DNA from: Streptomyces sp. NRRL S-646
Lineage (GTDB): Bacteria; Actinomycetota; Actinomycetes; Streptomycetales; Streptomycetaceae
Reading direction: 5' to 3'
Assembly: GCF_000720765.1 (NCBI RefSeq)
Contig: NZ_JODC01000019.1
Coordinates: 62,001-126,000 of the forward strand
DNA: 64,000 nt
The notes under the pieces are model-generated. The model did no database searches. It saw nothing but the letters and a program-made list of their open reading frames with translations, and had not been told where the DNA came from. A program made the position numbers and the translations under genes. This document shows, one piece after another, positions 6,864-16,127 of the stretch; position 1 is the stretch's first letter, and each line of letters begins with the position of its first letter.

Positions 6864-8941
6864 GAGGGGTTCTCCGTGGGCGAGGTGACGTCTTTGCGCA
6901 GGGCCCGTTCGATGCGGTCGGCGAGGCCCTGGGCCTCGTTGCCGAGGCCCGCCTGGGCGGGGGCCGCGGTGGCGCCGGACTGGGTGGCCTGCTCGGCGGG
7001 GACCGGGGTGTCGACGCTGCGGCCGTCTGCCCAGCCGGAGACGGCGTAGACGACGACGGGGGCGTCGGTGAGGACGGAGACGGTCCAGGAGGCACGCTGC
7101 TTGTTGCCGAAGTGGGCGGCGGCGGTGTTCTTCGCGGCGTAGGGGCGGGGCATGAGGTCGGTGCGGGTGCCGAGGCCCTGACTCTGGAAGCGTTTGGCGA
7201 GGGAGGTCATGGATGCGGTGTCGGCCTCGGTGAAGAGGAGGCCGACGGTGGTGACGAAGCTCTGGGTGGCGTCGGTGTACGTGGCGCGGAGCAACCGCTG
7301 GCAGCCGACCGGTGCGAGGGCCTTCTTCAACAGCGGGTCGAAGGCGTCCTTGCAGCCGCTGTCCGGTGCGACGGCGATGCGGGTCCAGGTCCGGTCGGCG
7401 CCGCCGGGTCCGGCGCCCGTGCCCTGCACGGTGCGCGGGAACAACTGGTCCACGGGCACGCTGTGCCACAGGCTCCCGGCCGCGGCGAACGTGTCCTGCC
7501 CGCCGTCGTCCCCGGAGCCCCCGACCAGCCAACTCCCGGTCACGGCACCGCCGATGAGCCCGAGCCCGAGCACGACACAGGCGGCGACGGCGGCAGTGCG
7601 CGAACGCATCCGCCCCCCGAGCGGCCGCGGCCGGACCCGCTCGTCATATCCCTCGGGTTCCCCGAACGACACCACCGGCCGCCCGCCGCCGGGCACCCCC
7701 GGAGCGCTCCAGGAAAGCGCCGGGTCGGGCAGCCCCGCGCCCACACCTTCCACCCGAGTGCCCGGCAAGGGCGGCATGGGCGGCGACTGCGACGGGTGGC
7801 GGAAGCTCGGGCGGGTGGAGGGCATAGGAGGTGTGGCCGCGCCGGGGGTCGAGCTGGGCCGGGCGGGCGGCATCGGCATGGACGAGCCGGGGCGACGGGC
7901 CGGTTCGGCGGGGGCAGCGGCCGGGCGGGGTGGCGGCGTGGCCGTGCCCGGGCGGGCATCCGCCGACGGCGGGGTGCTGCCCGGGCGGCCGGCCGGCTGC
8001 GCGGCTGCACCGGGGCGAGAAGCCGGACGGGCAGGAGGCATGGGCCCGGCAGCCGAGCCGGCGCGCCGCGGCGGATCGGCGGGAGCCGGGGGCGTGGTCG
8101 AACCGGCAGGGGCCCCCGCCGGACGGGCAGGAGGCACGGACTTGGCGGCCGACTCAGGCCGGTGCAACGGGTCGGCGGACGGCAAGGACGGCGTCCCCGA
8201 CCGCGTACCCGAACCGGTCGGACTCGGCGGAACAGCCCCGCCAGAGCCCGAAGCCGCACGCGCAGAAGGCATCCGTCCAGCAGCCGAATCAGCACGGCGC
8301 CGCGGATCAGCGGACGGTGACGACGACATCGACCGCGTACCCGAACCAGCGGGGGCGTCCGATGTCGGCGGGGTGGCCGAGCCGGGAGGGGGCGGTGTGG
8401 GCGTCCGGCCCGTGACCGGCGTGGTGGTCGGGGCCTCGGGTGGGGTCACCGGGGGGATCGGGCGGAGGCGCGTGGTGGTTTCCTGGGGGGTTTCCGCGGC
8501 GGCGTTCGGGGCGCCGGGCGGCGGCGTGGGGCGGTGGGTCGGGCGTGGCGGTACATCGGTGCCCGGAGCGGGTGCGGGCGTACCGGCGCTGTTGCGCGCC
8601 GCCGGAGGGGTGTCCGGGAAGCGGGCCGAGGCCTGCGGCGGGGGCGGGGGCTGCGGACTCGACCAGGCCTCGCCCCCCACAACGCCGTCCCGAATGGGCG
8701 GCAGCGGAGCCGGAGCCGGTTCGGGCTCGGCGGACGAGTCGGGCCCGGCTTCGGTGTTCGAATCCATGGACGGGGTGCGGTGGCCGAACGCCTCGAAGGG
8801 TCCGGAGCGTCGCCACGGGGACCAGGCCTCGCCGGAGGCCGTCGCGGTGTCCTGCGGCCGGTCTTCCGACGGCGACGATCCGACCGTCGGGGGCTGGGGT
8901 GGGCGCGGCGGAATGGAGGCATGCTGCGCTTCCGTGCTCAT
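6860..8941 (-). CDS. Proline-rich single-pass membrane protein coupled to the mycosin gene
   Basis: A 693-residue protein. Residues 1 to about 440 are disordered and very rich in Pro, Ala, Ser, Gly and Arg. Within them is a degenerate tandem unit of the form ADPxRRxxSAAxxMPPARPA, repeated at least three times. One membrane helix follows (about 448-470, AAVAACVVLGLGLIGGAVTG). The roughly 215-residue outer domain has two cysteines (DSGCKDAF, PVGCQRLL) that could form a disulfide. No known enzyme motif was recognised. It shares a 4-bp overlap with the mycosin-like protease downstream, which suggests that the outer domain and the protease work together. The ATG at 8941 has a GGGGGG ribosome-binding stretch. 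Confidence 0.75.
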   Translation of the reverse strand: MSTEAQHASIPPRPPQPPTVGSSPSEDRPQDTATASGEAWSPWRRSGPFEAFGHRTPSMDSNTEAGPDSSAEPEPAPAPLPPIRDGVVGGEAWSSPQPPPPPQASARFPDTPPAARNSAGTPAPAPGTDVPPRPTHRPTPPPGAPNAAAETPQETTTRLRPIPPVTPPEAPTTTPVTGRTPTPPPPGSATPPTSDAPAGSGTRSMSSSPSADPRRRADSAAGRMPSARAASGSGGAVPPSPTGSGTRSGTPSLPSADPLHRPESAAKSVPPARPAGAPAGSTTPPAPADPPRRAGSAAGPMPPARPASRPGAAAQPAGRPGSTPPSADARPGTATPPPRPAAAPAEPARRPGSSMPMPPARPSSTPGAATPPMPSTRPSFRHPSQSPPMPPLPGTRVEGVGAGLPDPALSWSAPGVPGGGRPVVSFGEPEGYDERVRPRPLGGRMRSRTAAVAACVVLGLGLIGGAVTGSWLVGGSGDDGGQDTFAAAGSLWHSVPVDQLFPRTVQGTGAGPGGADRTWTRIAVAPDSGCKDAFDPLLKKALAPVGCQRLLRATYTDATQSFVTTVGLLFTEADTASMTSLAKRFQSQGLGTRTDLMPRPYAAKNTAAAHFGNKQRASWTVSVLTDAPVVVYAVSGWADGRSVDTPVPAEQATQSGATAAPAQAGLGNEAQGLADRIERALRKDVTSPTENPS

Positions 8942-9215
8942 GCACCCCCCGTTTCCTCGCGCCCGGGCCGTCCACCTGTACGCGGGCCGTCGTCCTTGCG
9001 CTCAACCGGTCGACGCCGGGCCAGTCCGTCCCGGGCACGCATACCCGTACGAGCGGACCGGCATCCGGATGCATGTGCAACCGCCGACGTTCCGCCGTAC
9101 GTGCGCGTCACTCTACGGGCTGCCCCTGTCAGAACGGGAACCAGTCCACGAGCACGAGGCATCTGCCCGGAACGTCCCCCTACCCTGCGGTAATCCTGTC
9201 TGGCAGGCTTCGTTC
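8942..9215. other. Divergent intergenic region
   Basis: About 270 bp between the divergent proline-rich protein gene and the aldolase gene. It must hold both promoters. No convincing -35/-10 pair, operator palindrome or small coding frame was recognised. Confidence 0.4.
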
Positions 9216-10418
9216 ATGACTGCGCGCGCCGCCGACCGGGTCCGCTACGACCGGGCCACCGCCCATCTCGACGCCCCTCTCGCCATCGTGGATCTGGATG
9301 CCTTCGACGCCAACGCGGACGATCTCGTGCGCCGCGCGGGCGGCAAGCCGATCCGGGTCGCCAGCAAGTCCGTCCGCTGCCGGGCCCTGCTGGAGCGGGT
9401 CCTCGCCAAGGACGGGTTCGCGGGCATCATGTCCTTCACCCTCGCCGAGTCCCTGTGGCTGGCGCGCGGCGGCTTCGACGACATCCTGCTCGCCTATCCG
9501 TCCGCGGACCGCGCCCGCTTCGCCGAGCTGGCCTCCGACCCCAAGCTCGCCGCCGCCGTGACCGTCATGATCGACGACCCCGCGCAGCTGAGGTTCATCG
9601 ACGAGGCCCGCGACGGCGGGCGTGAAGTCATCCGGGTCTGCCTGGAGTTGGACACCTCTCTGAAGCTGTTCGGGGGCCGCGTGCGCGTCGGCGCGCGTCG
9701 GTCGCCGCTGCATTCGCCCGCCCAGGTCGCCGACATGGCCCGGCTCGTGGCCCGGCGGCCGGGGTTCAAGGTCGTGGGGATAATGGCGTACGAGGGCCAT
9801 ATCGCGGGCGTCGGTGACTCCGTCGCCGGGCGGCCGCTGCGGTCGCGTGCCGTACGGCTCATGCAGGCAACGGCCCGCCGGGAGCTCGCCGAGCGACGCG
9901 GCGAGGTGGTGCGTGCGGTGCGGGCCGTCGTACCGGATCTGGAGTTCGTCAACGGCGGTGGCACCGGCAGTGTGCAGCACACCGCCGCCGAGGACGCCGT
10001 CACCGAGATCGGCGCAGGCTCCGGGCTGTACGTGCCGCGGCTGTTCGACAACTACACGTCCTTCAGCGGGCGTCCGGCGGCTCTGTTCGCCCAGCCCGTC
10101 GTACGCCGGCCAGGGGTCGGGGTCGTGACGGTGCTCGGCGGCGGATACCCCGCCTCCGGCGCGCCCGGAAGCGACCGGCTGCCCGTCCCGCACCTGCCCG
10201 AGGGGCTGCGCTACGACCCTCAGGAGGGACCCGGCGAGGTGCAGACGCCGCTGCTCGGCTCCCCCGCCGACGACCTGCTGATCGGCGACAAGGTGTGGTT
10301 CCGGCACGCCAAGGCCGGTGAGCTGTGCGAGCGCTTCGACGTGCTGCATCTGATCGAGGGGGATGAGGTGACGGCGACCGTCCCGACGTACCGCGGGGAG
10401 GGCCACACCTTCCTCTAG
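9216..10418 (+). CDS. D-threonine aldolase / alanine-racemase-fold PLP enzyme
   Basis: A 400-residue fold-type III PLP enzyme. The N-terminal barrel has the PLP lysine in RVASKSVRC (K51), then IMSFTLAESLWLARGGFDDIL, IRVCLELDTSLKLFGGRVRVG, GIMAYEGHIAG, FVNGGGTGS and EIGAGSGLYVPRLFD. The C-terminal part carries the metal-binding-type region of D-threonine aldolases (HLIEGDEVTATVPTYRGEGHTFL). Family members cleave or deaminate D-amino acids; many are annotated amino acid deaminase/aldolase and the substrate is not readable here. The ATG at 9216 fits the family start but has no strong ribosome-binding site. It stands alone, converging on the HAD phosphatase gene. Confidence 0.85.
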   Translation: MTARAADRVRYDRATAHLDAPLAIVDLDAFDANADDLVRRAGGKPIRVASKSVRCRALLERVLAKDGFAGIMSFTLAESLWLARGGFDDILLAYPSADRARFAELASDPKLAAAVTVMIDDPAQLRFIDEARDGGREVIRVCLELDTSLKLFGGRVRVGARRSPLHSPAQVADMARLVARRPGFKVVGIMAYEGHIAGVGDSVAGRPLRSRAVRLMQATARRELAERRGEVVRAVRAVVPDLEFVNGGGTGSVQHTAAEDAVTEIGAGSGLYVPRLFDNYTSFSGRPAALFAQPVVRRPGVGVVTVLGGGYPASGAPGSDRLPVPHLPEGLRYDPQEGPGEVQTPLLGSPADDLLIGDKVWFRHAKAGELCERFDVLHLIEGDEVTATVPTYRGEGHTFL

Positions 10419-10443
10419 CCGGTGCACCAGGGGTCGCTGCAGG

Positions 10444-11682
10444 TCAGTACACGGTGTCCGGCTGGTCCGGGACCACGAAACCGTCGTCGCGCAGAAGGGG
10501 GTCCTTGGCGCCGTCGGAGGCGTTGTGGGCCCTGGTCGAGCACGGGTACGGGTCCGGCCTGCGCGGCAGGGGCTCGATGAACATGGGGTTGATCAGCCAG
10601 CGGCCGTCGGCGTTGTCGTAGGCCCGGCACATCAGCTCCGGCTTGTTGCGGTTGAGGACGAGGTGTGCGCCGGTCGCGTCGCCGACGAAGGTGACGTCGG
10701 TGTCGGCGTCCCCGGCCGCGAGGACCGGGCGCCGCGGCCACGGCTGCCGCTGCCAGGCCGCGGCGCCCTGGACGCCGTAGATCTCCTGGTTGATCCAGCA
10801 GCGTTTGCCGTCGATGTACGGGATCGCCGTGCCACGGGTCGCGGGTACGTTGCCGCAGCCCTGGTTGCTGGGTGTGATGCGGCCGCGGCGGTCGAGGAGG
10901 GAGCGGATGGCGATGGTGTGGGCGGGGTCGATGCCGATGGCCCGGGACCAGACCTCGGTGATCGGCTCGGAGCCCGCGGAGACGATGTAGACGTCGAATC
11001 CGGCTCGTTGGAGGGTGTGGATGAGGTCGCGCTGCTGGTCGTAGTAGCGGACGTAGGCGGGCACGGTGTGGGTGCCGAGGGTGCGGGTGGCGCCGATGGG
11101 GGCCGCCAGGGCTTCGGTGCGGGCCTGGCGGGCGTAGGAGGCGAGGTCGGCGGGGGTGCGGCCGGCGAAGAGCTGGGGGATCCAGGCGTACTGCGGGACG
11201 GTGCGGCGGTGGTTCCAGGTGCCGGCGAAGGCGGGGGCGCCGCTCGCGGTGGTGGCGTTCTCGCGGATGTCGAGGATCTCGTCCGTGCAGCGGGGGTTGG
11301 TCGAGGTGCGCAGGGGTTCGGAGGTGCCGGTGCCGCAGGCCTCGGCCAGGGCGCGGTCGGCGGCGTCGGTGAGCCAGGGGCTGGTGTCCTTCCAGCGGGC
11401 CGGGCGCAGGAGCCGGTCGTGTCTGAGGGACCAGGAGAGGGTGGCGTCGGTGACGTCGTTCTTGGTGACGGTGTTGTCCCAGTCGAAGACGGCGACCGGG
11501 TGGCCGCCGGCTCCCGAGCAGGTGCCGCGCTCGTCGATCACCTGCTGGAGGCGGGCGCGGTTGTCGCCGTACCAAGTGCCGGTCAGGCGGGGGCAGTTCG
11601 AGTGCGGGGAGACGGGGGGTGCGGTGGGCGCGGCCGCCAGGGCGGCGGCCGCGGCCAGGGTCCACGCGAGAAGGGATCGCAT
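10444..11682 (-). CDS. Secreted HAD-superfamily phosphatase
   Basis: A 412-residue exported protein with a signal peptide (LLAWTLAAAAALAAAPTA) and the haloacid dehalogenase motifs: motif I VAVFDWDNTVTKND with nucleophile D67 and acid/base D69, motif II YIVSAGSE, and motif IV AAGDADTDVTFV. The layout resembles phosphoserine phosphatase-like exported HADs of actinobacteria. Seven or more cysteines in the mature part suggest disulfides, as expected outside the cell. Substrate unknown; a phosphate-scavenging role is only an inference. It has its own promoter region on the minus strand, facing away from the SDR gene unit by only about 25 bp. Confidence 0.85.
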   Translation of the reverse strand: MRSLLAWTLAAAAALAAAPTAPPVSPHSNCPRLTGTWYGDNRARLQQVIDERGTCSGAGGHPVAVFDWDNTVTKNDVTDATLSWSLRHDRLLRPARWKDTSPWLTDAADRALAEACGTGTSEPLRTSTNPRCTDEILDIRENATTASGAPAFAGTWNHRRTVPQYAWIPQLFAGRTPADLASYARQARTEALAAPIGATRTLGTHTVPAYVRYYDQQRDLIHTLQRAGFDVYIVSAGSEPITEVWSRAIGIDPAHTIAIRSLLDRRGRITPSNQGCGNVPATRGTAIPYIDGKRCWINQEIYGVQGAAAWQRQPWPRRPVLAAGDADTDVTFVGDATGAHLVLNRNKPELMCRAYDNADGRWLINPMFIEPLPRRPDPYPCSTRAHNASDGAKDPLLRDDGFVVPDQPDTVY

Positions 11683-11707
11683 ATGCGTGGACCGTACCGT
11701 TTCGTCC

Positions 11708-12490
11708 CTACAGGGGCGTGACGTACGCGCCCGCGATTCCGCCGTCCACCAGGAAGTCTGTGGCGTTGACGAAGGAGGAGTCGTCGCTGGCGAGGAAGGC
11801 GACGGCGGCGGCGATCTCCTCGGCCTCGGCGAACCGGCCGACGGGGATGTGGACCAGGCGACGGGCGGCCCGCTCGGGGTCCTTCGCGAACAGTTCCTGG
11901 AGGAGCGGGGTGTTGACCGGGCCCGGGCAGAGGGCGTTCACGCGGATGCCCTCGCGGGCGAACTGCACGCCCAGCTCGCGGGACATGGCGAGCACGCCGC
12001 CCTTGGAGGCGGTGTAGGAGATCTGGCTCGTGGCCGCGCCCATACGCGCCACGAAGGACGCCGTGTTGATGATGGAGCCCTTGCCCTGCTGCCGCATGTA
12101 GGGGATGGCGGCCTTGCAGCACAGGTAGACGGAGGTGAGGTTGACCTCCTGGACGCGCTTCCAGGCCTCCAGGCCGGTCTCCAGGATGGAGTCGTCGTCG
12201 GGCGGGGAGATGCCCGCGTTGTTGAAGGCGATGTCGACGCTGCCGTAGGTGTCGAAGGCGGTCTTGAAGAGGGCCTCGACCTGCTCGGCGTCGGTGACGT
12301 CGACCTTCACGAAGGTCCCGCCGACCTCGTCGGCGGCCGCCTTGCCGCGGGCCTCGTCGACGTCGCCGCAGACGACGTGCGCGCCTTCGGAGGCGAGCCG
12401 GCGTGCGGTGGCGAGGCCGATGCCGCTGCCGGCTCCGGTGATGACGGCGGTACGCCCGACCAGGCGTCGGCAAACAGGGGTGTCGGTCAC
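11708..12490 (-). CDS. SDR-family NAD(P)-dependent oxidoreductase of the GlnA4 unit
   Basis: A 260-residue short-chain dehydrogenase. It has the Rossmann glycine motif TGAGSGIG (about 18-25), NNAG (90-93), and the catalytic S145, Y159 and K163 (YTASK). Acidic D43/D45 after beta-2 (VVCGDVDE) suggests NAD rather than NADP. The GTG start overlaps the stop of the aldehyde dehydrogenase gene by 4 bp, so it is the third gene of the glnA4-aldehyde dehydrogenase-SDR operon. Its place suggests oxidation of an alcohol intermediate, for example gamma-glutamylethanolamide or a related compound. This is inference from context. Confidence 0.88.
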   Translation of the reverse strand: MTDTPVCRRLVGRTAVITGAGSGIGLATARRLASEGAHVVCGDVDEARGKAAADEVGGTFVKVDVTDAEQVEALFKTAFDTYGSVDIAFNNAGISPPDDDSILETGLEAWKRVQEVNLTSVYLCCKAAIPYMRQQGKGSIINTASFVARMGAATSQISYTASKGGVLAMSRELGVQFAREGIRVNALCPGPVNTPLLQELFAKDPERAARRLVHIPVGRFAEAEEIAAAVAFLASDDSSFVNATDFLVDGGIAGAYVTPL

Positions 12491-13887
12491 TGTGCGGGGC
12501 CTTCCGTGCTGATGAAGACGTTCTTGGTTTCGGTGAAGGCGGTCAGGGCGTCCGGCCCGAGCTCGCGGCCCAGGCCGGACTGCTTGTAGCCGCCGAAGGG
12601 GGTCCAGTAGCGGACGCTGGAGTGGGAGTTGACGGAGAGGTTGCCGGCGCGGACGGCCCGCGAGACGCGCAGGGCGCGGCCCAGGTCGCGGGTCCACAGG
12701 GAGCCGGCCAGGCCGTACGGGGTGTCGTTGGCGAGGCGGATCGCGTCGGCCTCGTCGGTGAAGGGCAGGAGGACGGCGACGGGGCCGAAGATCTCCTCGC
12801 GGGCCGCCTCCGAGTCGTGCCGCTCGCCGGTGAGGACGGTCGGCGGGAACCAGAACCCGGGCCCGTCGGGGGCGCTGCCCCGCAGGGCCGGGGCCTCGTC
12901 GGGCACGAACGACCGTACGCGGTCCAGCTGTTGACGGCTGATCAGCGGGCCCATCTGGGTCTTCTCGTCGGCCGGGTCGCCCACCACGACCGTGGACAGC
13001 GCGTCGGCGAGCAGGTCGCGGACCTCGTCGTACACCGGTTCCTGGACCAGGATCCGGGTGCGGGCGCAGCAGTCCTGGCCGGAGTTGTCCAGGAAGGAGA
13101 AGGGGTCGACGGCGGTCCTGAGGTCGGCGTCGGCGAAGACGATGTTGGGGCTCTTGCCGCCGAGTTCGAGGGTGACCGGCTTGACCAGCCGGGCGCAGCG
13201 CTCCATGACCTCGCGGCCGGTGCGGGTGGAGCCGGTGAACACGATCTTCGCGACGTCGGGGTGGTCGACGAGGGCGCGGCCGGCGATGTGACCGTAACCC
13301 GGGACGACCTGGAAGAGATGCTCCGGCAGGCCCGCCTCCAGGGCGAGTTCGGCCAGGCGCAGGGCGGTCAGCGGGGTGGTCTCGGCGGGCTTGAGGACGA
13401 CCGCATTGCCCGCCGCGAGGGCCGGGAAGGAGCCCCAGGCGGCGATGGGCATCGGGAAGTTCCAGGGGGCGATGACACCGACCACGCCGAGCGGTTCCTG
13501 GAAGGTGACGTCCCAGCCGCCGGTCACGGGGATCTGCTTGCCAAGGAGGCGTTCGGCGCCGCCCGCGGAGTACAGCAGGAGGTCGCGGGCGTTGCCGGCC
13601 TCCCAGCGGGCGTTGCCGAGGACATGGCCCGCCTGGCGGACCTCCAGCTGGGCCAGCTCCTCGACATGCGCGTCGACGACGTCGGCGAAGCGGCGCAGCA
13701 GTCGGGCCCGGTCGGCGGGGGCGGCGGCCGCCCAGGTCCGCTGGGCGGCGGTCGCGCGGGCGACGGCGCGGTCCACGTCGGCCGCGTCGGCGGCGGGGAC
13801 GGTGGCGACGACCTCCTCGGTGGCGGGGTTCAGTACGACGAGTTCGTGCTCGGCAGACGTGTACTCGGCAGACAACAGGGGCCTCAC
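12487..13887 (-). CDS. Aldehyde dehydrogenase of the GlnA4 unit
   Basis: A 466-residue NAD(P)-dependent aldehyde dehydrogenase. Seen are the Asn of GVIAPWNFPMP, the cofactor loop FTGSTRTG, catalytic E241 in LELGGKSPNIV and nucleophile C273 in NSGQDCCARTR. It is the size of PuuC/gamma-aminobutyraldehyde dehydrogenases. The GTG start overlaps the glutamine synthetase stop (GTGA) and its own stop overlaps the SDR start. In the gamma-glutamylation logic it would oxidise a gamma-glutamyl aldehyde made from a glutamylated amine. The exact substrate is inferred. Confidence 0.92.
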   Translation of the reverse strand: MRPLLSAEYTSAEHELVVLNPATEEVVATVPAADAADVDRAVARATAAQRTWAAAAPADRARLLRRFADVVDAHVEELAQLEVRQAGHVLGNARWEAGNARDLLLYSAGGAERLLGKQIPVTGGWDVTFQEPLGVVGVIAPWNFPMPIAAWGSFPALAAGNAVVLKPAETTPLTALRLAELALEAGLPEHLFQVVPGYGHIAGRALVDHPDVAKIVFTGSTRTGREVMERCARLVKPVTLELGGKSPNIVFADADLRTAVDPFSFLDNSGQDCCARTRILVQEPVYDEVRDLLADALSTVVVGDPADEKTQMGPLISRQQLDRVRSFVPDEAPALRGSAPDGPGFWFPPTVLTGERHDSEAAREEIFGPVAVLLPFTDEADAIRLANDTPYGLAGSLWTRDLGRALRVSRAVRAGNLSVNSHSSVRYWTPFGGYKQSGLGRELGPDALTAFTETKNVFISTEGPAQ

Positions 13888-15254
13888 ATGCGTTCGAAGG
13901 AGCGGCGCAGCTCCCAGTCGGTCACCGCGGCGTCGAAGGCCTCGAGCTCGACGCGCGCCATGTTGCGGTAGTGCGCGACGACCTCGTCGCCGAAGGCGGC
14001 CTTGGCGATCGGGCTGGTCTCCCAGAGCTCGGCGGCCTCGCGCAGGGTGGTCGGGACGTGCTCGTACTCGGCGGTGTACGCGTTCCCCGCACACGCCTCG
14101 GGCAGCTCCAGCTTCTGCTCGATGCCGTACAGTCCGGCCGCCACCAGCCCGGCGACGGCGAGATGCGGGTTGACGTCACCGCCGGGCAGCCGGTTCTCGA
14201 ACCGCATTGAGCGGCCGTGGCCGACGACCCGCAGGGCGCAGGTGCGGTTGTCGTAGCCCCAGGCGACGGCGGTCGGGGCGAAGGAGCCCGGCTGGAACCG
14301 CTTGTACGAATTGATGTTGGGGGCGTACAGGAGCGAGAAGTCGCGCAGGGCGGCGAGCTGTCCGGCGAGGAAGTACCGCATGACGTCCGACATGCCCCCG
14401 GGGTCGTCGGAGGAGCCCGCCATGGCGTTGTTGCCGGCCGCGTCCGCAAGGGAGAGGTGGATGTGGCAGGAGTTGCCCTCCCGCTCGTTGTACTTGGCCA
14501 TGAAGGTGATCGACACGCCCTCCTGGGCGGCGATCTCCTTGGTGCCGGTCTTGTAGATCGCGTGCTGGTCGCAGGTGACGAGGGCGTCGTCGTAGCGGAA
14601 GGCGATCTCGTGCTGGCCGGGGTTGCACTCGCCCTTGGCGGACTCGACGGTGAGGCCGGCGCCCGCCATTTCATTGCGGATACGGCGCAGCAGGGGCTCG
14701 ATGCGTCCCGTGCCGAGCACCGAATAGTCGATGTTGTACTGGTTCGCCGGTGTCAGCCCTCTGTAGTTGGCGTCCCAGGCCTGTTCATAGGTGTCCTTGA
14801 AGACGATGAACTCCAGCTCGGTGCCGACCTGGGCGGTGAAGCCGTGCTCGGCGAGGCGCTCCAGCTGGCGGCGGAGGATCTGCCGCGGGGCGGCGACCAC
14901 GGGCGAACCGTCGTTCCAGGCGAGGTCGGCGATCAGCATGGCCGTACCGGCGTTCCAGGGCACCCGGCGCAGGGTGCGCAGGTCCGGGTGCATGGCGAAG
15001 TCGCCGTAGCCGCGCTCCCAGGAGGACATCGCGTATCCGTCGACCGTGTTCATCTCGGTGTCGACGGCGAGGAGGTAGTTGCAGCCCTCGGTGCCGTGGT
15101 GGAGGACCTCGTCGAGGAAGAAACGTGCGGCGAACCGCTTGCCCTGGAGCCGCCCTTGCATGTCGGGGAAGGCCAGGACGACAGTGTCGATCTCACCGCT
15201 CGCGACGAGGGCATGCAGCTCCTCGACGCTGAGCGGGGGTGTGCGGTCTGCCAC
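13884..15254 (-). CDS. glnA4: GlnA4-type gamma-glutamylamide synthetase (glutamine synthetase family)
   Basis: A 456-residue type I glutamine synthetase-fold enzyme. Visible are the metal/substrate motifs VGTELEFIVFKD, SAKGECNPGQHEIAFRYDDAL, the ATP-site SCHIHLSLAD and NRTCALRVVGHGRSMRFENRLPGGDVNPHLA. The tyrosine adenylylation motif of GlnA is absent. From memory, S. coelicolor GlnA4 makes gamma-glutamylethanolamide, not glutamine, so that ethanolamine can be used as a nitrogen source. The surrounding genes are the same. The GTG at 15254 has GGAG upstream. First gene of the operon and divergent from a FadR-type regulator across 94 bp that holds a candidate operator. Confidence 0.9.
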   Translation of the reverse strand: MADRTPPLSVEELHALVASGEIDTVVLAFPDMQGRLQGKRFAARFFLDEVLHHGTEGCNYLLAVDTEMNTVDGYAMSSWERGYGDFAMHPDLRTLRRVPWNAGTAMLIADLAWNDGSPVVAAPRQILRRQLERLAEHGFTAQVGTELEFIVFKDTYEQAWDANYRGLTPANQYNIDYSVLGTGRIEPLLRRIRNEMAGAGLTVESAKGECNPGQHEIAFRYDDALVTCDQHAIYKTGTKEIAAQEGVSITFMAKYNEREGNSCHIHLSLADAAGNNAMAGSSDDPGGMSDVMRYFLAGQLAALRDFSLLYAPNINSYKRFQPGSFAPTAVAWGYDNRTCALRVVGHGRSMRFENRLPGGDVNPHLAVAGLVAAGLYGIEQKLELPEACAGNAYTAEYEHVPTTLREAAELWETSPIAKAAFGDEVVAHYRNMARVELEAFDAAVTDWELRRSFERM

Positions 15255-15300
15255 GGGAGAGCTCCTTCGGCTGCTGACGCTTTTTCGACCGGGCCGGAAG

Positions 15301-15330
15301 CCATAAGGTATTGCGGAGAACCATTGCTTG
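15301..15330. promoter_or_regulatory. Candidate operator between glnA4 and its GntR regulator
   Basis: AAGGTATTG at 15305-15313, with a loosely inverted ACCATTGCTT at 15320-15329, sits midway between the divergent starts. The word AAGGTAT occurs again inside the palindrome before the C26 hydrolase gene (16130-16136). A GntR/FadR-type site for the product of the gene at 15349 is the likely meaning. Confidence 0.4.
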
Positions 15331-15348
15331 GGAAGGGGGTGCGGCGGG

Positions 15349-16083
15349 ATGTCGCTGGATCCGGACGGCAGCCTGGAGGACCGGTTGACACCGGTACTGC
15401 GGCCGGTGCGGGCGGGCAACGGCTTCGAGGAGGCACTGGAGCAGATTCTGCAGGTCGTACGGCTGGGTCTGGTGCCGGGCGGCGACCGGCTGCCGGCCGA
15501 GCGGGAGCTGGCGGAGCGGCTCGGGATCAGCCGGGTGACACTGCGCGAGGTGCTGAAGGTGCTGCAGGACCAGGGTCTGGTGGAGTCCAGGCGCGGGCGC
15601 TACGGCGGCACGTTCGTCCTGCCGCGCGCGGACGCCGGCGGCGAGGACGAGCTGCGGCGCCGGGTCGCCGAGGTCGACATCGAGGACGTCCTGCGTTTCC
15701 GGGAGGTCCTGGAGGTCGGGGCGGCGGGGCTGTGCGCGACGCATGGCCTGGGCAGGGAGCAGGCGGACCGGCTGCGCGAGGCCCTGGCCCGCACGGGCGA
15801 CGCACCGCTCGCCGACTACCGGCGTCTGGACACGATGCTGCATCTGACGCTGGCCGAGCTCTGCGGATCTCCGACGCTGACCGCGCAGTACGCGGCGGTC
15901 CGGGCGACGGTGAACGACCTGCTCGACTGCATTCCGCTCCTCGTCCGCAACCTGGAGCACTCGCAGCGGCAGCACGTCGCGCTGGTGGAGGCGGTCCTGG
16001 ACGGGGACGCGGACGGGGCGCGGGAGATGATGCGGGAGCACTGCGCGGGGACGGCGGCGCTGCTCAGGGGGTTCCTGGCGTGA
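15349..16083 (+). CDS. FadR/GntR-family transcriptional regulator of the GlnA4 unit
   Basis: A 244-residue repressor-type protein. The winged helix-turn-helix is at about residues 25-85 (LPAERELAERLGISRVTLREVLKVLQDQGLVE), followed by RRGRYGGTFV in the wing. The C-terminal all-helical FCD domain (VLRFREVLEVGAAGLCATHG ... LDTMLHLTLAELCGSPTL ... HSQRQHVALVEAVLDGD) has the His/Asp positions that bind a metal and ligand in FadR relatives. It lies between glnA4 (divergent) and the C26 hydrolase (same strand, 85 bp downstream), and probably controls both. The ATG at 15349 has GGAAGGGGG upstream. Confidence 0.88.
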   Translation: MSLDPDGSLEDRLTPVLRPVRAGNGFEEALEQILQVVRLGLVPGGDRLPAERELAERLGISRVTLREVLKVLQDQGLVESRRGRYGGTFVLPRADAGGEDELRRRVAEVDIEDVLRFREVLEVGAAGLCATHGLGREQADRLREALARTGDAPLADYRRLDTMLHLTLAELCGSPTLTAQYAAVRATVNDLLDCIPLLVRNLEHSQRQHVALVEAVLDGDADGAREMMREHCAGTAALLRGFLA

Positions 16084-16127
16084 GGGGCCGCTTTCCCGGG
16101 GGCCTTGCCTTCGAGGGCACCTCTCGA

